Below, piece after piece: positions 20,892 to 32,890 of a stretch of DNA of 64,000 nucleotides; positions within the stretch are counted from its first letter, which is position 1; each line of letters starts with the position of its first letter. The notes beneath the pieces are model-generated. The model was not told the DNA's origin. It saw only the letters and a program-made list of their open reading frames with translations, and did not search any database. A program made the translations under genes and the position numbers. The stretch spans positions 5,429,222 to 5,493,221 of the forward strand of contig NC_054390.1 of NCBI RefSeq assembly GCF_001625195.1. Reading direction: 5' to 3'. The stretch is from Drechmeria coniospora (lineage: Eukaryota; Ascomycota; Sordariomycetes; Hypocreales; Ophiocordycipitaceae).

Positions 20892-22628
20892 ATGGTCGTG
20901 GACACGGCATACTACGACACGCTCGGCGTCCAGCCGACGGCGACGGAGCTCGAGATCAAGAAGGCCTATCGCAAACTCGCCATCATCCACCACCCAGGTC
21001 AGCCTGCCCCCCCTTGGCCGCGACGCCGCTTCCCCGCCGGCGAGGAGCGGCATCCGTACCGGAACCGGCACTGACGCGGTGGCGAGCAGACAAGAACCCC
21101 AACGATCCGACGGCACACGAAAAATTTCAGGCCATCGGCGAGGCCTACCAGGTGCTCTCCGACGCGGACCTGCGCAAGGCGTACGACAAGTTTGGCAAGG
21201 ACCATGCCAAACCGCAAGAGGGCTTTGCCGATCCGGCCGAGTTCTTCACCTCCATATTCGGCGGCGAGGCCTTTGTCGACTGGATCGGCGAGATCAGCCT
21301 GATGAAGGACCTCACCGCCACCATGGACATCACCATGCAGGAGATGGAGGCCGAGGCCGAGGCCGAGGCGCAAGCGGAGGCACAAAAGGGCGCAGAGGAC
21401 GACAAAGAGTTTCCGGGGACCGAGGCGGCCAAGAAGGAGAGCTTGAACGAGCAGCAAGCGGCCGAGAGCAAGGAGGGTGCGGCCGCTGCCCCTTCGGCGC
21501 CGCTGCCAAAGGTCGTCGTCGAGGAAGACAAGGGCGCCGCCCACGCGACGGCGTCGGCGTCGGCCGGTGTCGTGCCGCCCGCTCGATCGGACGCAACCTC
21601 GCCCGCTCCTTCGGCGAGCTCCCGAAGCAGGGTCCAGATCCCTCTCCGGCCCGCCCTGATGGACAAGGAGCATGACGAAACGACCGAGGGCGAGCTCTCC
21701 GAGGAGGCTCTCAAGCAAAAGGAGAAGAAGAAGGGACTCAGCAAGGAGCAGCGCGAGCAGCTGGCCGCCTACGAGATGGAGCGGGCCCGCATCCGAAAGG
21801 AGCGGGTCGAAACGCTGTCGAGAAAGCTGCTCGATCGGGTCAGCGTCTGGACCGAGACGGACAAGGGCACCGACGTCACCAAGGCCTTCCAGGAGAAGAT
21901 GCGGCTCGAGGTCGAGAACCTCAAGATGGAATCCTTCGGAATCGATATCCTGCACGCCATCGGACAGACGTACGTCTCCAAGGCCTCGACCTTGCTGCGC
22001 AGCCAAAAGTTCCTCGGCATCGGCGGCTTCTTCAGCCGCATCAAGGACAAGGGAACGCTCGTCAAGGAAACGTGGAACACCATCAGCAGCGCCATCGACG
22101 CCCAGCAGACGATGGAGGACATGGCCAAGATGGAGGAGAAGGGCGGCGAGGAGTGGACCGACGAGAAACGGGTCGAGTACGAGCGCCGGGTGACGGGCAA
22201 GATCCTGACGGCCGCATGGAGGGGCAGCAAGTTTGAGATTCAAAGCGTCCTGCGCGAGGTCTGCGACTTTGTCCTCAACGACAAGAAAGTCCCGCTCGCA
22301 AAGCGGCTGGAACGGGCACAGGCGCTCGTCTTGATTGGCGATGTCTTCAGCAAGGTACGAATGAACCCCCCTCCGCCTCTTTCCTCGATTCCTGGTCTGT
22401 GTAGTACGATGCCGAACAAGAACTAACGAGGCCCCGTCTGTCACGCATCAGGCTGCACGGTCCGCTGAAGAAGAAGGCGACTACCTCGTCTTTGAGCAGC
22501 TCGTCGCCGAGGCTGCCATCAAGAAGGACAAGGACAATGCAAAGCACAAAAAGGACAAGAAGGGCCACCGCCACCATAGCGCAGACGAGACGGCGGCGGC
22601 GGAAGCGCCCAACGTGCCGAAGGCGTAG
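20892..22628 (+). CDS. DnaJ-domain co-chaperone with X-domain (CAJ1/DJP1-like)
   Basis: Predicted 515-residue J-domain protein. Exons 20892-20997, 21090-22354 and 22452-22628, with phases that fit. The J-domain (residues 4 to about 70) starts [11 protein letters not shown], and the first intron interrupts the codon for Asp of the catalytic HPD motif that stimulates Hsp70 ATPase. A Glu/Ala-rich linker follows, with (EA)n encoded by GAGGCC repeats at about 21340-21375. The DnaJ-X domain occupies about residues 250-450 ([20 protein letters not shown] onward). The C-terminal exon is Lys/His-rich. Family role: class III Hsp40 in the cytosol; Djp1 helps import of peroxisomal and mitochondrial proteins. 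The exact orthologue among CAJ1 and DJP1 cannot be fixed by eye. Confidence 0.92.
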
Positions 22629-24141
22629 GCGGCGACGGCGGCCAGGATGGACCAGACGGATACAAAGTACTGGTGGAGAGGGGCAAGAGTGTAATATGGG
22701 AAGCCTATATAGATCTATTCTGTTATTATTGACGACTGCACGGGCCTGTAGCTGCATTCTCCCCTTCTGCTTCTTGTCGATACGAGATCACCCATTAACG
22801 ATGACTATTCCAAGGAAGCATTGCTCATATACTGACGACATATCAAACCAAGTCCAGCCAACACAATCTCGGAGCAGATCTGTCCTGGTTCATGCAGTTT
22901 CGAAGTAGATTGTGCGCACCGAGTAGCAGGGTTCACGGACGACCATGGAAGGGTGCATGTATACCTAGGTCACCGTTAGCAGCCAGGAGCTACGAGCAAG
23001 CTGATCCAGGGTTGACCATTGCCATCTTCCGAGATGGCTCCTCTACGGAATTGGAGTCCGAGCCAGCCGAAACCCTGCGCGGATTTCGTCAACTGCATCT
23101 TGGTCACGGGGAACCAGGTGCCGCAGTGGGTGGTCAACCGAATGCACTACTGTCGAGGTAGGCTCAGGGACCTTGGCGCGACCAGCTGATGAGAATATCC
23201 TTGCGAGTGGTTGGCCACGTTCCATGGGTGTATCGTTGGTCACATGTCGAAGGGTCGAAGGGATGTCTCGGAAGTTTACAGCAGCTGCGCACAGCAGCCG
23301 AGTTGGGGTATTTCGAAGACTGAACGATGCAGGCCACGCCATGTAATATTGGGTAACGCAGCGGCGCACAATATTTATATCATACCTAGGTACCTAGTAG
23401 GTACTCCGTAGTGTTTTGGTATTGGAGTGTGCAAGTACAGACATACTGCACTGTCAGTAATACCAGTAATTACTCCGTACTGTAAGGTACTCCGTACTGA
23501 TGAACTGAATTGCCTACTGCACTGTGCAGTACTTGTAAGTACTAGTAAGTAGAGTCATTATTACCTGTAGTTGTACTTGTACGGCGTACTGTAGTTGTAC
23601 TTACGGAGTAGGAGCAAGTAAGAATGTAACTTACGGAGTACTTAGATGTCGGCGTACTTAGGTACAGTACAAGTACTTGTACTCCGTACGCGCACACGAG
23701 TACGAGTACGAGTACGAGTACGAGATTGGCTGGCTGGTGGATGGAGAATTTCTTGACGTGCGAGGGATTCAACCCACCCAATCCCGTGTGCGCCTAATTT
23801 GCCGCTCCTCACCAAAAACTCCGCCATGTGAAAGCAAAACCCATTTCCTCTCTGCCACAAGCAAGTATTAGTCTCTCTCCTGCAAATCCATGCGCAGAGA
23901 AGCATTGATAACCCGCAAGACAAAACAAACTGATTCTCGACGCTAAATCTCCTTCCGTCCGTGTCTCGCTGGTCGACGGCACATTTCTTTCTTTCCACTA
24001 CGCATTGCCTGCTCCTCGTCCGTGGAACAACAACCTACGGTCTTGCCTTGTTATTCAAATTTTCATCAACCCCCCCCTTTTGTCCTCGTCCTCCTTTTAC
24101 TTCTGCCTTGCTCGCCCTCCCCCCCCCCGTACCTAGCCAAA
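22629..24141. other. intergenic region upstream of ERG9
   Basis: No supported gene. GTAC-rich words cluster at about 23380-23700, including two direct copies of GGTACTCCGTACT near 23487-23500 (one partial), and a GTACGA hexamer array at about 23698-23724. The last 80 bp before the ERG9 start is strongly pyrimidine-rich with two C runs, typical of fungal leaders. Confidence 0.6.
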
Positions 24142-25702
24142 ATGGGCGCCCTCTACTATCTTCTGCACCCCAACCAGCTGCGTTCCATGATTCAATGGTG
24201 TGTACCGCTGCCGCTCGTCTGGGATGATGTCTTCGCTGACCCGCGTCTGCAGGAAGCTGTGGCACAATCCCGTACACACGCGCAATCCGGCGACAGAGTC
24301 GGAGACGCTCTCGGAATGCTTTCGCTTTCTGAACCTGACGAGCCGAAGTTTCTCCACCGTCATTCAAGAGCTCGACCACGAGCTGCTTGTCCCCATCACC
24401 CTCTTCTACCTCGTCCTGCGAGGCCTCGACACCATCGAGGATGACATGACCATCCCCCTCGACAAGAAGGTTCCTCTCTTGCGCAATTTCCACAACACCA
24501 TGGAGATCGATGGCTGGCAGTTCCACGAGAGCAAGGAAAAGGACCGAGAGCTGCTGGAAAAGTTTGACGTCGTCATCGCCGAGCTCAAGAAGATCAAGGA
24601 ACCCTACTACGAGATCATCAAGGACATGACCGTCAAGATGGGCAACGGCATGGCCGATTACGCGCAAAACAGCGAAATGATCAAGAATGGCGTTCAGACG
24701 ATCGAGGAATACGAGCTCTACTGCCACTATGTCGCCGGACTCGTCGGCGCCGGGTTGACCCGCCTGTTCGTCACGTCCGAGCTCGGCAACCCCAAGCTGG
24801 CCGAGCGACCGTCCTTGACCGAGTCGATGGGCCAGTTCCTTCAAAAGACGAATATCATCCGTGATATTCACGAGGACTGGCAAGACGGCAGACGGTGGTA
24901 CCCCAAGGAGATCTGGAGCAAGCACGTCGACCGGTGGGAGGACTTGTTCGACGCCCAACACCGCGAGCAGGCCATCCACTGCATTTCCGCCATGGTGCTC
25001 GATGCCCTCAAGCACGTCGAGGAGTGCCTCTTCTACATGGCAGGAATGCGGGAGCAGAGCGTCTTCAACTTTGTCGCCATCCCGCAAGGCATGGCCATTG
25101 CCACCCTCGAGCTTGTTTTCCGGAATCCCGACGTGCTGCAGAAGAACATCAAAATCACAAAGGGAGATGCCTGCCAGATCATGCTCGAGTGCACCCAGAA
25201 CCTGCACACCGTCTGCGAAGTCTTCCGAAGATATGCCCGACGCATTCAAGCGAAGAATGATCCGCGAGATCCCAACTACCTCGCCATCAGCGTCCGATGC
25301 GCCAAGGTACACACCGGCCACCGCCTATGCGTGCAGTCACCTTTTTTAGCTGACGCCATCGCAGATTGAGCAGTTCATCGAGACCCTCTACCCGCGGCAA
25401 ATCCCCGAGAAGCTCGCAGTCGAGAATGCGCAAAGGCAAGCCAAGGGTTCGGCAGCGGATCCTGGCGAGAGCCTCGTCATGTTTGGCATCGTCGCCCTTT
25501 CTCTATTCTTTGTGTCGGGTATCATGGTGAGTGGCCGGCCTTTCTGCGGCTATGCGGCCAGGAGACGTGCTTACACATGACCCAGCTTGGAGCGGCTTGG
25601 TTGATGGGTGCAAGATTTCCCATCGTTTCCGACATGGTCGAGCATCTTGGTTCCCTGCTTCCTGGCAGCAAGCCTTCCATTACCGGACGAAACGAGCTGT
25701 GA
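24142..25702 (+). CDS. ERG9: Squalene synthase (farnesyl-diphosphate farnesyltransferase)
   Basis: Predicted 462-residue ER membrane enzyme that couples two farnesyl diphosphates through presqualene diphosphate to squalene with NADPH, the first committed step of ergosterol synthesis. Exons 24142-24197, 24253-25306, 25365-25526 and 25586-25702, all GT..AG and in phase. The first aspartate-rich motif is [11 protein letters not shown], and the second is in [18 protein letters not shown]; both bind Mg-diphosphate. The conserved [10 protein letters not shown] segment and the Phe/Gln region of the active site are present. A C-terminal anchor ([17 protein letters not shown], continued in exon 4 by LGAAWLMG) fixes it in the ER. 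Length matches fungal orthologues, so the model is complete. No neighbouring sterol gene is seen. Confidence 0.96.
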
Positions 25703-26369
25703 CGCCCCCCAGCCGTTTCGCCTTTTCTTCTTCTCATGACACCTGTACATATTTTCTGCCGACGAGTCCCTGCGGGTCCGAGCGACGGCATGTATAACTA
25801 ATGATACCGCCAATGAATCATTTCTCAGGAGCGGCCGCCTTCACGAGCTGCGAACTCTGACTTCCGACTTTGCCGCTGAGCCATTAATCAAGCCCCAAGC
25901 CCTACGTCGATAGGCAGCACGGATGTCAAATTGCAATTCAGTCCTTTCATGACTGTGGTTGTGCCGAAGAAGTGCTAAAACCAAACCTCACATTGCTCCT
26001 GGCCTCCCCTTGCGGGGCGGCGCGATGGGGTGGGAGACCCCTGAAATCACGGGGATGACCCTCCGTTGGAGAGCAAACATGTCTCGGCCGTGGCGAGGTA
26101 GCCCGCACTGCAACACCACCCACACCCTTTTCTCCTGTCAATTAGTACACCGTTGATGGCTCACGCCCTTTCAATGGCAGAGCCAAGGCGAATGAATTTA
26201 AATCGTTCCTTTCTATATAATGGTGCTGGCCCAGCCTTCCAGCTTTGCGCAATGGCAAGCTTGGTCTAGTGATGATGCCCCATCTTTGATCCAAGCGGCC
26301 CGCTCTATCTATGTAGAGTCTGCAAGAAGAAAAATATGCAATATACACAAGAGGATAAGCCATCAATAC
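25703..26369. other. convergent intergenic region
   Basis: About 670 bp between the ERG9 stop and the protease stop. It holds two 3' untranslated regions. I see no gene, repeat or structure in it. Confidence 0.6.
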
Positions 26370-27836
26370 TTATTTTGCGTTGCCATTGTTGGCGATGAGC
26401 GACGTGGTCCCCTGGACGTTGTTGACTACTTGAGCGCCTGTCCGGGAGGCGAGGATTTTAAGCAGAGTACCCATGTCGAAATTACCATAAGCACCCTGCG
26501 AGGTTTTCGCAGCAAGGGTGATGAGGTAGGCGACGAGGCCGGCAACATGAGGGCAGGCTGGCGACTGGTTAGCCGTCACAGTCTCGGCGAGGACAAGAGG
26601 CAAGGTTGATGGTATCTTGTCTTACCCATGCTGGTGCCACTGAGCACCCGCTGGTCGATGTTGCTGCGGGTGCCAACCGAGAGGATGTTGACGCCGGGGG
26701 CGTAGATGTCGACGTGCTGACCAAAGTTGGAGAAGCCGGCCCGCTGATCGGTGTTGGCGTCGATGGCACCGACGGTGATGGCAGCTGGTGCAGAGGCAGG
26801 CGATATGTTTGCCGTGTCTCGCTGCATCCAGCGGTGGATCGGTCAGCCAGCTGTCTGGTCCCGGAAGAGACGAAAGAGGTAAAAGGAAAGGCGAGGGGAA
26901 AAGGACGAATGCTCGAGATGGAGAGGGACCCACGTTTTCGTTGCCAGCGGCCACGATGGGGATGACGCCAGCGGCGGCGACCTGTTCGACGGCGGCGTCG
27001 AGGGCGGGCGACTTGGAACCTCCGAGCGACATGTTCATGCAGGCCCTGCCCCTGAGGTTGTTCTGGGTCGCGTGATTTGCGACGAACTGCAGGCCCCTGA
27101 TGATGTTGGAGTTTTGTCCCTGACCACTGCCGTCGAGGACCTTGACGGCGACAATCTTGGCTTTCTTCGCGACACCAAAAGTGGCACCAGCGATGATTCC
27201 CGCAACGTGGCTGCCGTGGCCTTGCTCATCCCGGTTGATCAGGTCCACAAAGTTGGCGCCCCAGCTGGCACGATTCTCAAACTCGGAATGCTCGGTCATG
27301 ACGCCGGTATCGACGACGTAGCAGGTCACCCCCTCACCGGCCGACGAGTCGAAGACGTATCCTTTCTGGCCAGCCTGGGCGTGAGAGAGGCGGTTCAGAC
27401 CGATGGGCGAGTTCGTCTGCATGACGGCTTCCTGAGTGGTGACCCAGTGATCAGCCTCCACATAGGCGATTTCGTCAGCGTTATTGACGTCGTTGATGGT
27501 GGAGTCGTCGGCCTCGAAGGCCATGGCGTGCCAGGCCGCCATGTGAAAAGACACGACATCGGTGGAGAGCAGGACACCGTTCAGGCCACGCTTATGCAGG
27601 TTGCGCTTCTTCAGAGCCGTGGAGAAACTGGTGAAGTGGGCGTTGATGGCGTCACTGCTGAAGGAGCTGTTGTAGACGGCGATGTACTTGTTGGGGATGA
27701 TGTCCTTGGCGCCCGCGTTGACGATGGGAGGTCCGGAGCGAGGGACCACGTGAGCCGGGAGGGCTGCGACGAGAGGCAGGAGAAGGAGCACAAGTCCAAG
27801 AAGTGACGGGACCATGTTTGCCGGAAACGAGGGCAT
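26370..27836 (-). CDS. secreted subtilisin-like serine protease, proteinase K family (S8)
   Basis: Predicted 428-residue preproenzyme. Exons on the minus strand: 27836-26934, 26821-26626 and 26557-26370. A signal peptide ([18 protein letters not shown]) is followed by an inhibitor I9 propeptide to about residue 135 and then the peptidase S8 domain. The catalytic triad is visible: Asp in YVVDTGV, His in GHGSHVAG, where Ser replaces the usual Thr, and Ser in SGTSMACPHVAG, whose codons are joined across intron 2. The oxyanion Asn is in AAGNEN just before intron 1. A second ATG seven codons in (27815) could serve as start. Family role: broad-specificity extracellular or vacuolar endopeptidase; in insect- and nematode-pathogenic fungi relatives degrade cuticle, but that role cannot be claimed from sequence. 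It lies alone next to a long gene-poor interval. Confidence 0.94.
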
Positions 27837-29160
27837 AGGCTACGAGAGGGGAGTGGAGGGAGGGGGCAACGAGTCGCCGTCGGCGTGGTGTCCAAGTGGT
27901 TTGATCCTGCCAGCCCCTTCTTCCAGGAGAAGGAGAGAAAGTGTACGTCGGAGTGAGGCAATGAATATAGGAATATAGGAATGAATGAATGAATGAATGG
28001 ATGGATGTATGTATGTATGAATGTATCGCGGCAATGATTGTGTGTACCAGCGCAAGATATCGAGGCGAGCAGGCGAGCAGGCGATCAACGCTCGTGACGA
28101 GACGAGAAGCAATATGACGGAACTTAACACGCTGAACAGAAGGACAACAACGAGTGTGAATAACCAGCGAATCTGCCGTCGAGGGTCAGGCGGAATTCGA
28201 AGGTGGTTGGAAGAAGAACAAAGGTGGAAGAGAGGAGGTGAGGAAGCGAGGAAGAACGGCTGGTTGGAAGAGGAAGGACGGCGCAGAGGTTCGGTTGGGT
28301 AATAAAGCAGGATGAGGGGGGCGTGAGGATAACGGAGAGGAGACTGAAAGGGGTAAGGCGGTTGAGAGGAAAGGAAAGACGGAATAGCGATGGGGACGGC
28401 GATGGGGATGGAGAAGCACGCATGTGGAAAGAGATGGGTGTTTGGATTACGGCAGAGGTACTGAAAATGAGGCGAACATGAGCAAGGGTTGGCGGATGAG
28501 AAGGAAAGGAAGAAGAAATTCACAGAGAAGTGAACAATGGTTGCGAGAAGGTTGATGATACAGATTCTGGTTGATGTATATCACGGAACGACGGAATCAC
28601 GGCACGGCGTCCGGACCAAGTGACGGGCACGAACGGCTCACGGGTGACCGTGACGGCATGAGATCTATCTGCTTATGTATGAACAGCTCGCTCCGGCGGG
28701 AGGAAAGAGGGAATGCCCGGGAAAACGATGAAAATAGCAACCGGTCAGCAGCGACTGCTAGCGTTTAGAAATGGTCAGGGGCGGCACTCATCATCGCCCT
28801 CATGCTCGCACACTTAAGGGAGGGGTAGGGGAGAGGAAAGAAGCAGAGGTTGGCGGCAGGAGGAGGTCAGAGTTGGAGCCAAGATGCAAACATGGTAGGT
28901 CTCGGGCGGCTGCCGGGGTTGAGACGACGGCGCAACGAGCTTGACAAGGGGGAATGACTGGCTGGGAGAGAAGCGCCTCAAACGGCGATGGAGATGGCAT
29001 GCATATCGCCGCGCAGCAGCCGTACGCGTGCATGCACCTAACGAGGTGCGCGTGCTGCTGCGGACGTTGGAAGCGGGTGTGGAGGAGAAACCCTGGGGGG
29101 GGGGGGGGTTGATTTGCTTTGTTTTGACGTCGAGGAGGGGGGGGGGGGGGGTTTCCATGT
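27837..29160. other. 5' flank of the protease gene and beyond
   Basis: On the protease strand this is strongly CT-rich for about 600 bp, as expected of a leader and promoter. A tetranucleotide array (ATGA/ATGG/ATGT units) lies at about 27978-28026. Two G runs occur at 29095-29108 and 29137-29151. Minus-strand frames here are Pro- and Ser-rich only because of CT-rich DNA; none is called. Confidence 0.55.
27978..28026. repeat. imperfect tetranucleotide microsatellite (ATGA/ATGG/ATGT)
   Basis: About a dozen 4-bp units run in tandem, changing from AATG through GATG to TATG. It is located in the putative promoter of the protease gene, roughly 140-190 bp upstream of its ATG. Confidence 0.85.
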
Positions 29161-29930
29161 CCATCCTTAGCATCCACTGGCGGAGCCGTTTACTGTACTT
29201 ACATGTACGGAGTATTCCGTATGGGAGACGATAATCGCAGGTAATCGTACGGAGTAGTTGTACTTACGCACATTTACTCCGTACCGAAGTACATATTCGT
29301 TGCACTGCCACCGAATGCACGAGATGGTGGACTGTGGTTCAGTTAACGGAGGACGGCAATGATGTTGTTCATTTACCTGTAGGATTCTTTTTTATTGTAT
29401 CGTTGGCCATACAGAGGGTTGCATACTGGCCAAGCGTGTGTACTTGAGTTCTGAATAAATATATTGGTGCATCAAGCACATACAACTACTTGCAGCGGAT
29501 CGAACCGGGTATTACAGTGCACCGTGCATACTGTACAGTACATGTACTCCGCAAGTGTACTTGCATGATATACAAGTACAGGCAAGCAAACGATTACTTA
29601 TATGCACATATACAAGTAGTTTTACTTGTTTGTAGGTAAGTACACATACGGAGTACAGTATATGTGCATGTAGGTGCCATATAGGTACTTACGCATACAT
29701 GTACAAGTAAGTGTATAAGTACACATACTAGGTATTTCAACACACGAATTGCAAGCATACACCTACATATTTACATACGGAGTACATGTATCGTATCGGT
29801 ACTCCGTACTGCGTACCGTACACATGTCCAACTACAGTACACATGCATCTCCAAGGAGCATTACAGCATGGGCCATCACATAAGTGCTACTAGCACAGTA
29901 CGGAGTAGGAAGCCCATATTTGGACGATGG
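29161..29930. repeat. dense GTAC-word cluster
   Basis: TACGGAGTA, TACTCCGTA, ACTTGTAC and TACATGTAC words recur throughout, especially at 29200-29300 and 29520-29900. No coding frame is present. This is one of about twenty such clusters, all outside genes. Confidence 0.7.
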
Positions 29931-32330
29931 AATAATCCTCGTGCGGCAGATCGTTTGTTTTTTCCCGGCTGCGGCTGGCCCAGATGCGAGTTACTCGTAG
30001 GAGAGACGTTTATGCCTACGGAGGAATAATCAAGAGCTGTTTGCTTTGTTGTAATGAAGGCGGAGCCTTTGCCACAGTGGAAGTCACCCAACGTGCTTAT
30101 GCGCGCTCCACCGACGCCTCGGCGAACGGGACGGGGCCGCGATCTTCCATGGGCGCTTGGAAAACGGCTGTCAGTTTACCCCCCCTCCCCATGCGGTACG
30201 AGAAAGAAATAATGACGATGAAAAATATAGTGAGAAGCACGGAGTAGGAGCTGCGGAGGAAAAGAGTTCGGAGAGCCAAGAACAGCGAGGGTGACGACAA
30301 GACATGGAACGTAACGGCGACGGCCAGGAGGCTGGTTCATACCATGATGCCTGGGACAAGAGTGCACGCACACACAGGCCGCCTGGGTAGTCTTGCACAG
30401 AATGAGCTCACCAATGGATAAGAAGACCGGACAGACTGGCTGGTCACGAGAGAGGGCAAAAGGTGTGGATAAAGGTGTGATTCCATCACTGGCTTCCACC
30501 ATGACCTTTGCGGCAACTGGGCGGCAGAGGAACCACGGCCTACGCTTCGCTTTTGCCGCCTACCATCTCGGCATCGTTTCAAGGACGGACAAGCAAACTA
30601 CGACCATGGAAAGGCAAGGAAGGTACGGAGCACTCCACACATGTGCAGATAGAATGAGACAGAAGCAATGGCGACCAGGGGGTGTGCCAAGCGGGACGAC
30701 GGCGGCGGGTTGCGGCAGCGGGTTGCGGCATCGCGATTCCCTTCTCGTTCATGTACGAGTACGCACTGGGATGAAGCGTTTGACTTGAGCGAGTACTGTA
30801 AGTAAAGTGCGAGTGCTAGGTTGGTTTAGTGCTTATTACGGCACAGCGCCTGTTCCTGGACGAGCACAGGACCTACAGTACTTGTGGTAGTGGCCGTGGA
30901 GCGTGGCCCCCCACCCCCTGTAATTACCCCTGCCGCCCTCGCAGGTGGTGCACGTCTCAGCGCTTCGGGGTTGGCTCAGGACCCCCCAAATAGAAACAGG
31001 GGCCGAAGGGCGCTACGAAATGCTCCGCCGGTTGTTAGTTGCCGTTGCCGCGTCCGGCTAGCACGGGCTCTTTTGCACGTCAGCATGCGCAGCTGGTTGG
31101 CCTGAAACGCAACCACTGCGGCCATGACGAACCCGATGGGCACGGTGTCATGCTCGAACAGGGTGGTGATCAGTCTCCAAGGGCAGAGGAGCATGGTGCG
31201 TAGACTTTGTCCCGCTCTCGGTTCCGTCGACGACCGCGTACCCCTCGTCACGTCCACTCAACGCAGGGCTGTCGACGGCACGCACTGTCCAGCCTTGTTC
31301 TTTGCATAGCGGCACCTCAGTGACTTACTTTCTGTGCATTCGTCATGGCTATGCGGCGGATCGGGCAGCCGAGGTTCCGTCTTCGAAAAAGATTCTTGCC
31401 GTGAAGGGCATCATGATGGAGCAAACCGGTCGAGGCCGCCGTGATGCCGTGTTGCGAAGCGCACAAACATTGCCGTTGCATGGGGACATGGGGACAACGC
31501 CAGGTGCAGAATGCAGATGACTGATGGTCGGTGGCCAGCCATGACTAGATACGCATCGAGGTAGGTAGATCGAGATCAAATCGAGTGTGAGAGAAGGCCG
31601 AGGCAAGGATGCAACAGCAGTGGCGAACAGCGCGCCGGGAGGCTCCTATGGGTTGACTAATCTCTTCCTCCGTTTATCGTTCGTTTCACCATGGTCACTA
31701 CCGTCAGTGTCCTATGCATCTCTCAGAACTTGGCTGGCGAGATTCGACATTGCGAGTACCTGTCGACCTTACCTCCTGGAAGGCATCCTATGACCTGCCG
31801 TCGGCCACGGGACAAGGACGACATCTGCATGGCTTTCGTAACCTCGCGTGCCATGGTGAGGGACGACTCGAAGATTGAACGCGTTCCGGAGGACACCGAG
31901 AATACCTCGCAGCATGCCACTCTCCATACGGGGGGGATGGTCGCAGGCAGTCCAAGGCCATTTGCTTCGTATCTTCGGGACCTGCCTGTCACTGCAAGGA
32001 CGTTTTGCTCTCGACACGCAAGACTCGGCGACGACGCCGACCTTGCTTCGCCGTCATCTAATGTCCAGCTGGTGACGGAAGGAGCTGAGGTAAATGACTA
32101 AAGGTAAGGAAAGGCATGGAAGGATGGGGCAGAGGAGAATCTTGACCGCTTGACCAGGACGGAGGCGAACTGCAGCATCGATCTGGCGGTCACCCGCAGA
32201 AGGGGTGGGTGTGCGTGTTGCCCGGGCACGGCAGAGTACAGTATGGATGGCCAATGTTGCGAGATGGTCGCAGATTTGGCCGGGTTTTGTTGGTTGATTG
32301 GCTGATTGATCCATGACGGCGATGGTTGTT
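29931..32330. other. 2.4-kb interval without a supported gene
   Basis: Several frames of 60-140 codons exist on both strands, but none shows a domain, signal peptide or workable splice partners. Base composition is moderate in GC and mostly free of the GTAC words. A degenerate gene or a non-coding transcript could be here and would not be visible by eye. Confidence 0.4.
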
Positions 32331-32339
32331 TGTCGCTTG

Positions 32340-32890
32340 CGGCGACATGAACACATTTGCGTATAGTAGTCGGCAGTTTGCCTACCTACCTAGTAGTATG
32401 TTTATGAGCTATTACGGAGTACGGAGTACTGACTTTGTAGTTATTTCTTCGTTCAGGGTACGGAGTGCAGTAGTTGTACTTGGGCACAAGTATTACTGCT
32501 TACTCCGCACATACTTACAGTATTGTATATTACTTACTGGTCGCTGTAAGTAAAGCAATAGTTGTAGTTGTACATGCACACTTCGTTGTACAGGTACACC
32601 TGCCTACTAGGTAGGTAGTATTAATATTCACTTACAGTACTTACAGCACATGTACTTACAGTACTTACAGCGTACGGAGTGCTCCGTACTCCGTACAAAT
32701 TTCCAAGTACCCTGCTCCATTCAGTATATTACTTTGTACTAACTTACAACTACAGAGCACGGAGTACGGAGTACTGTACTGCAGATGGAAATGTACTTAC
32801 ATGTACTCAAGTACTGTAGTTGTACAAATAGGGGTAGGTGGACTGGTACTTGCACCTAAGTACAGCACACGTACAAGTACAGCGAAGCCC
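32340..32890. repeat. dense GTAC-word cluster
   Basis: A run of TACGGAGTA, GTACTTACAG and TACATGTAC words that includes perfect and near-perfect palindromes such as GTACGGAGTACTG and CTCCGTACTCCGTAC near 32400-32430, 32670-32695 and 32758-32775. No coding content. Confidence 0.75.

Noticed and set aside
20999..22444. 481-codon minus-strand frame opposite the DnaJ gene
   Set aside because: Same cause: Leu/Arg/Gly-rich shadow without domains; it begins inside an intron of the real gene.
23698..23724. GTACGA array considered as a CRISPR-like repeat
   Set aside because: The units are contiguous with no spacers; it is a hexamer microsatellite in a eukaryotic genome.
24035..25321. 428-codon minus-strand frame opposite squalene synthase
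   Set aside because: Antisense shadow of ERG9 codons; no family features.
28800..29177. Pro-rich minus-strand frame of 125 codons
   Set aside because: The prolines come from the two G runs and CT-rich DNA; no other support.
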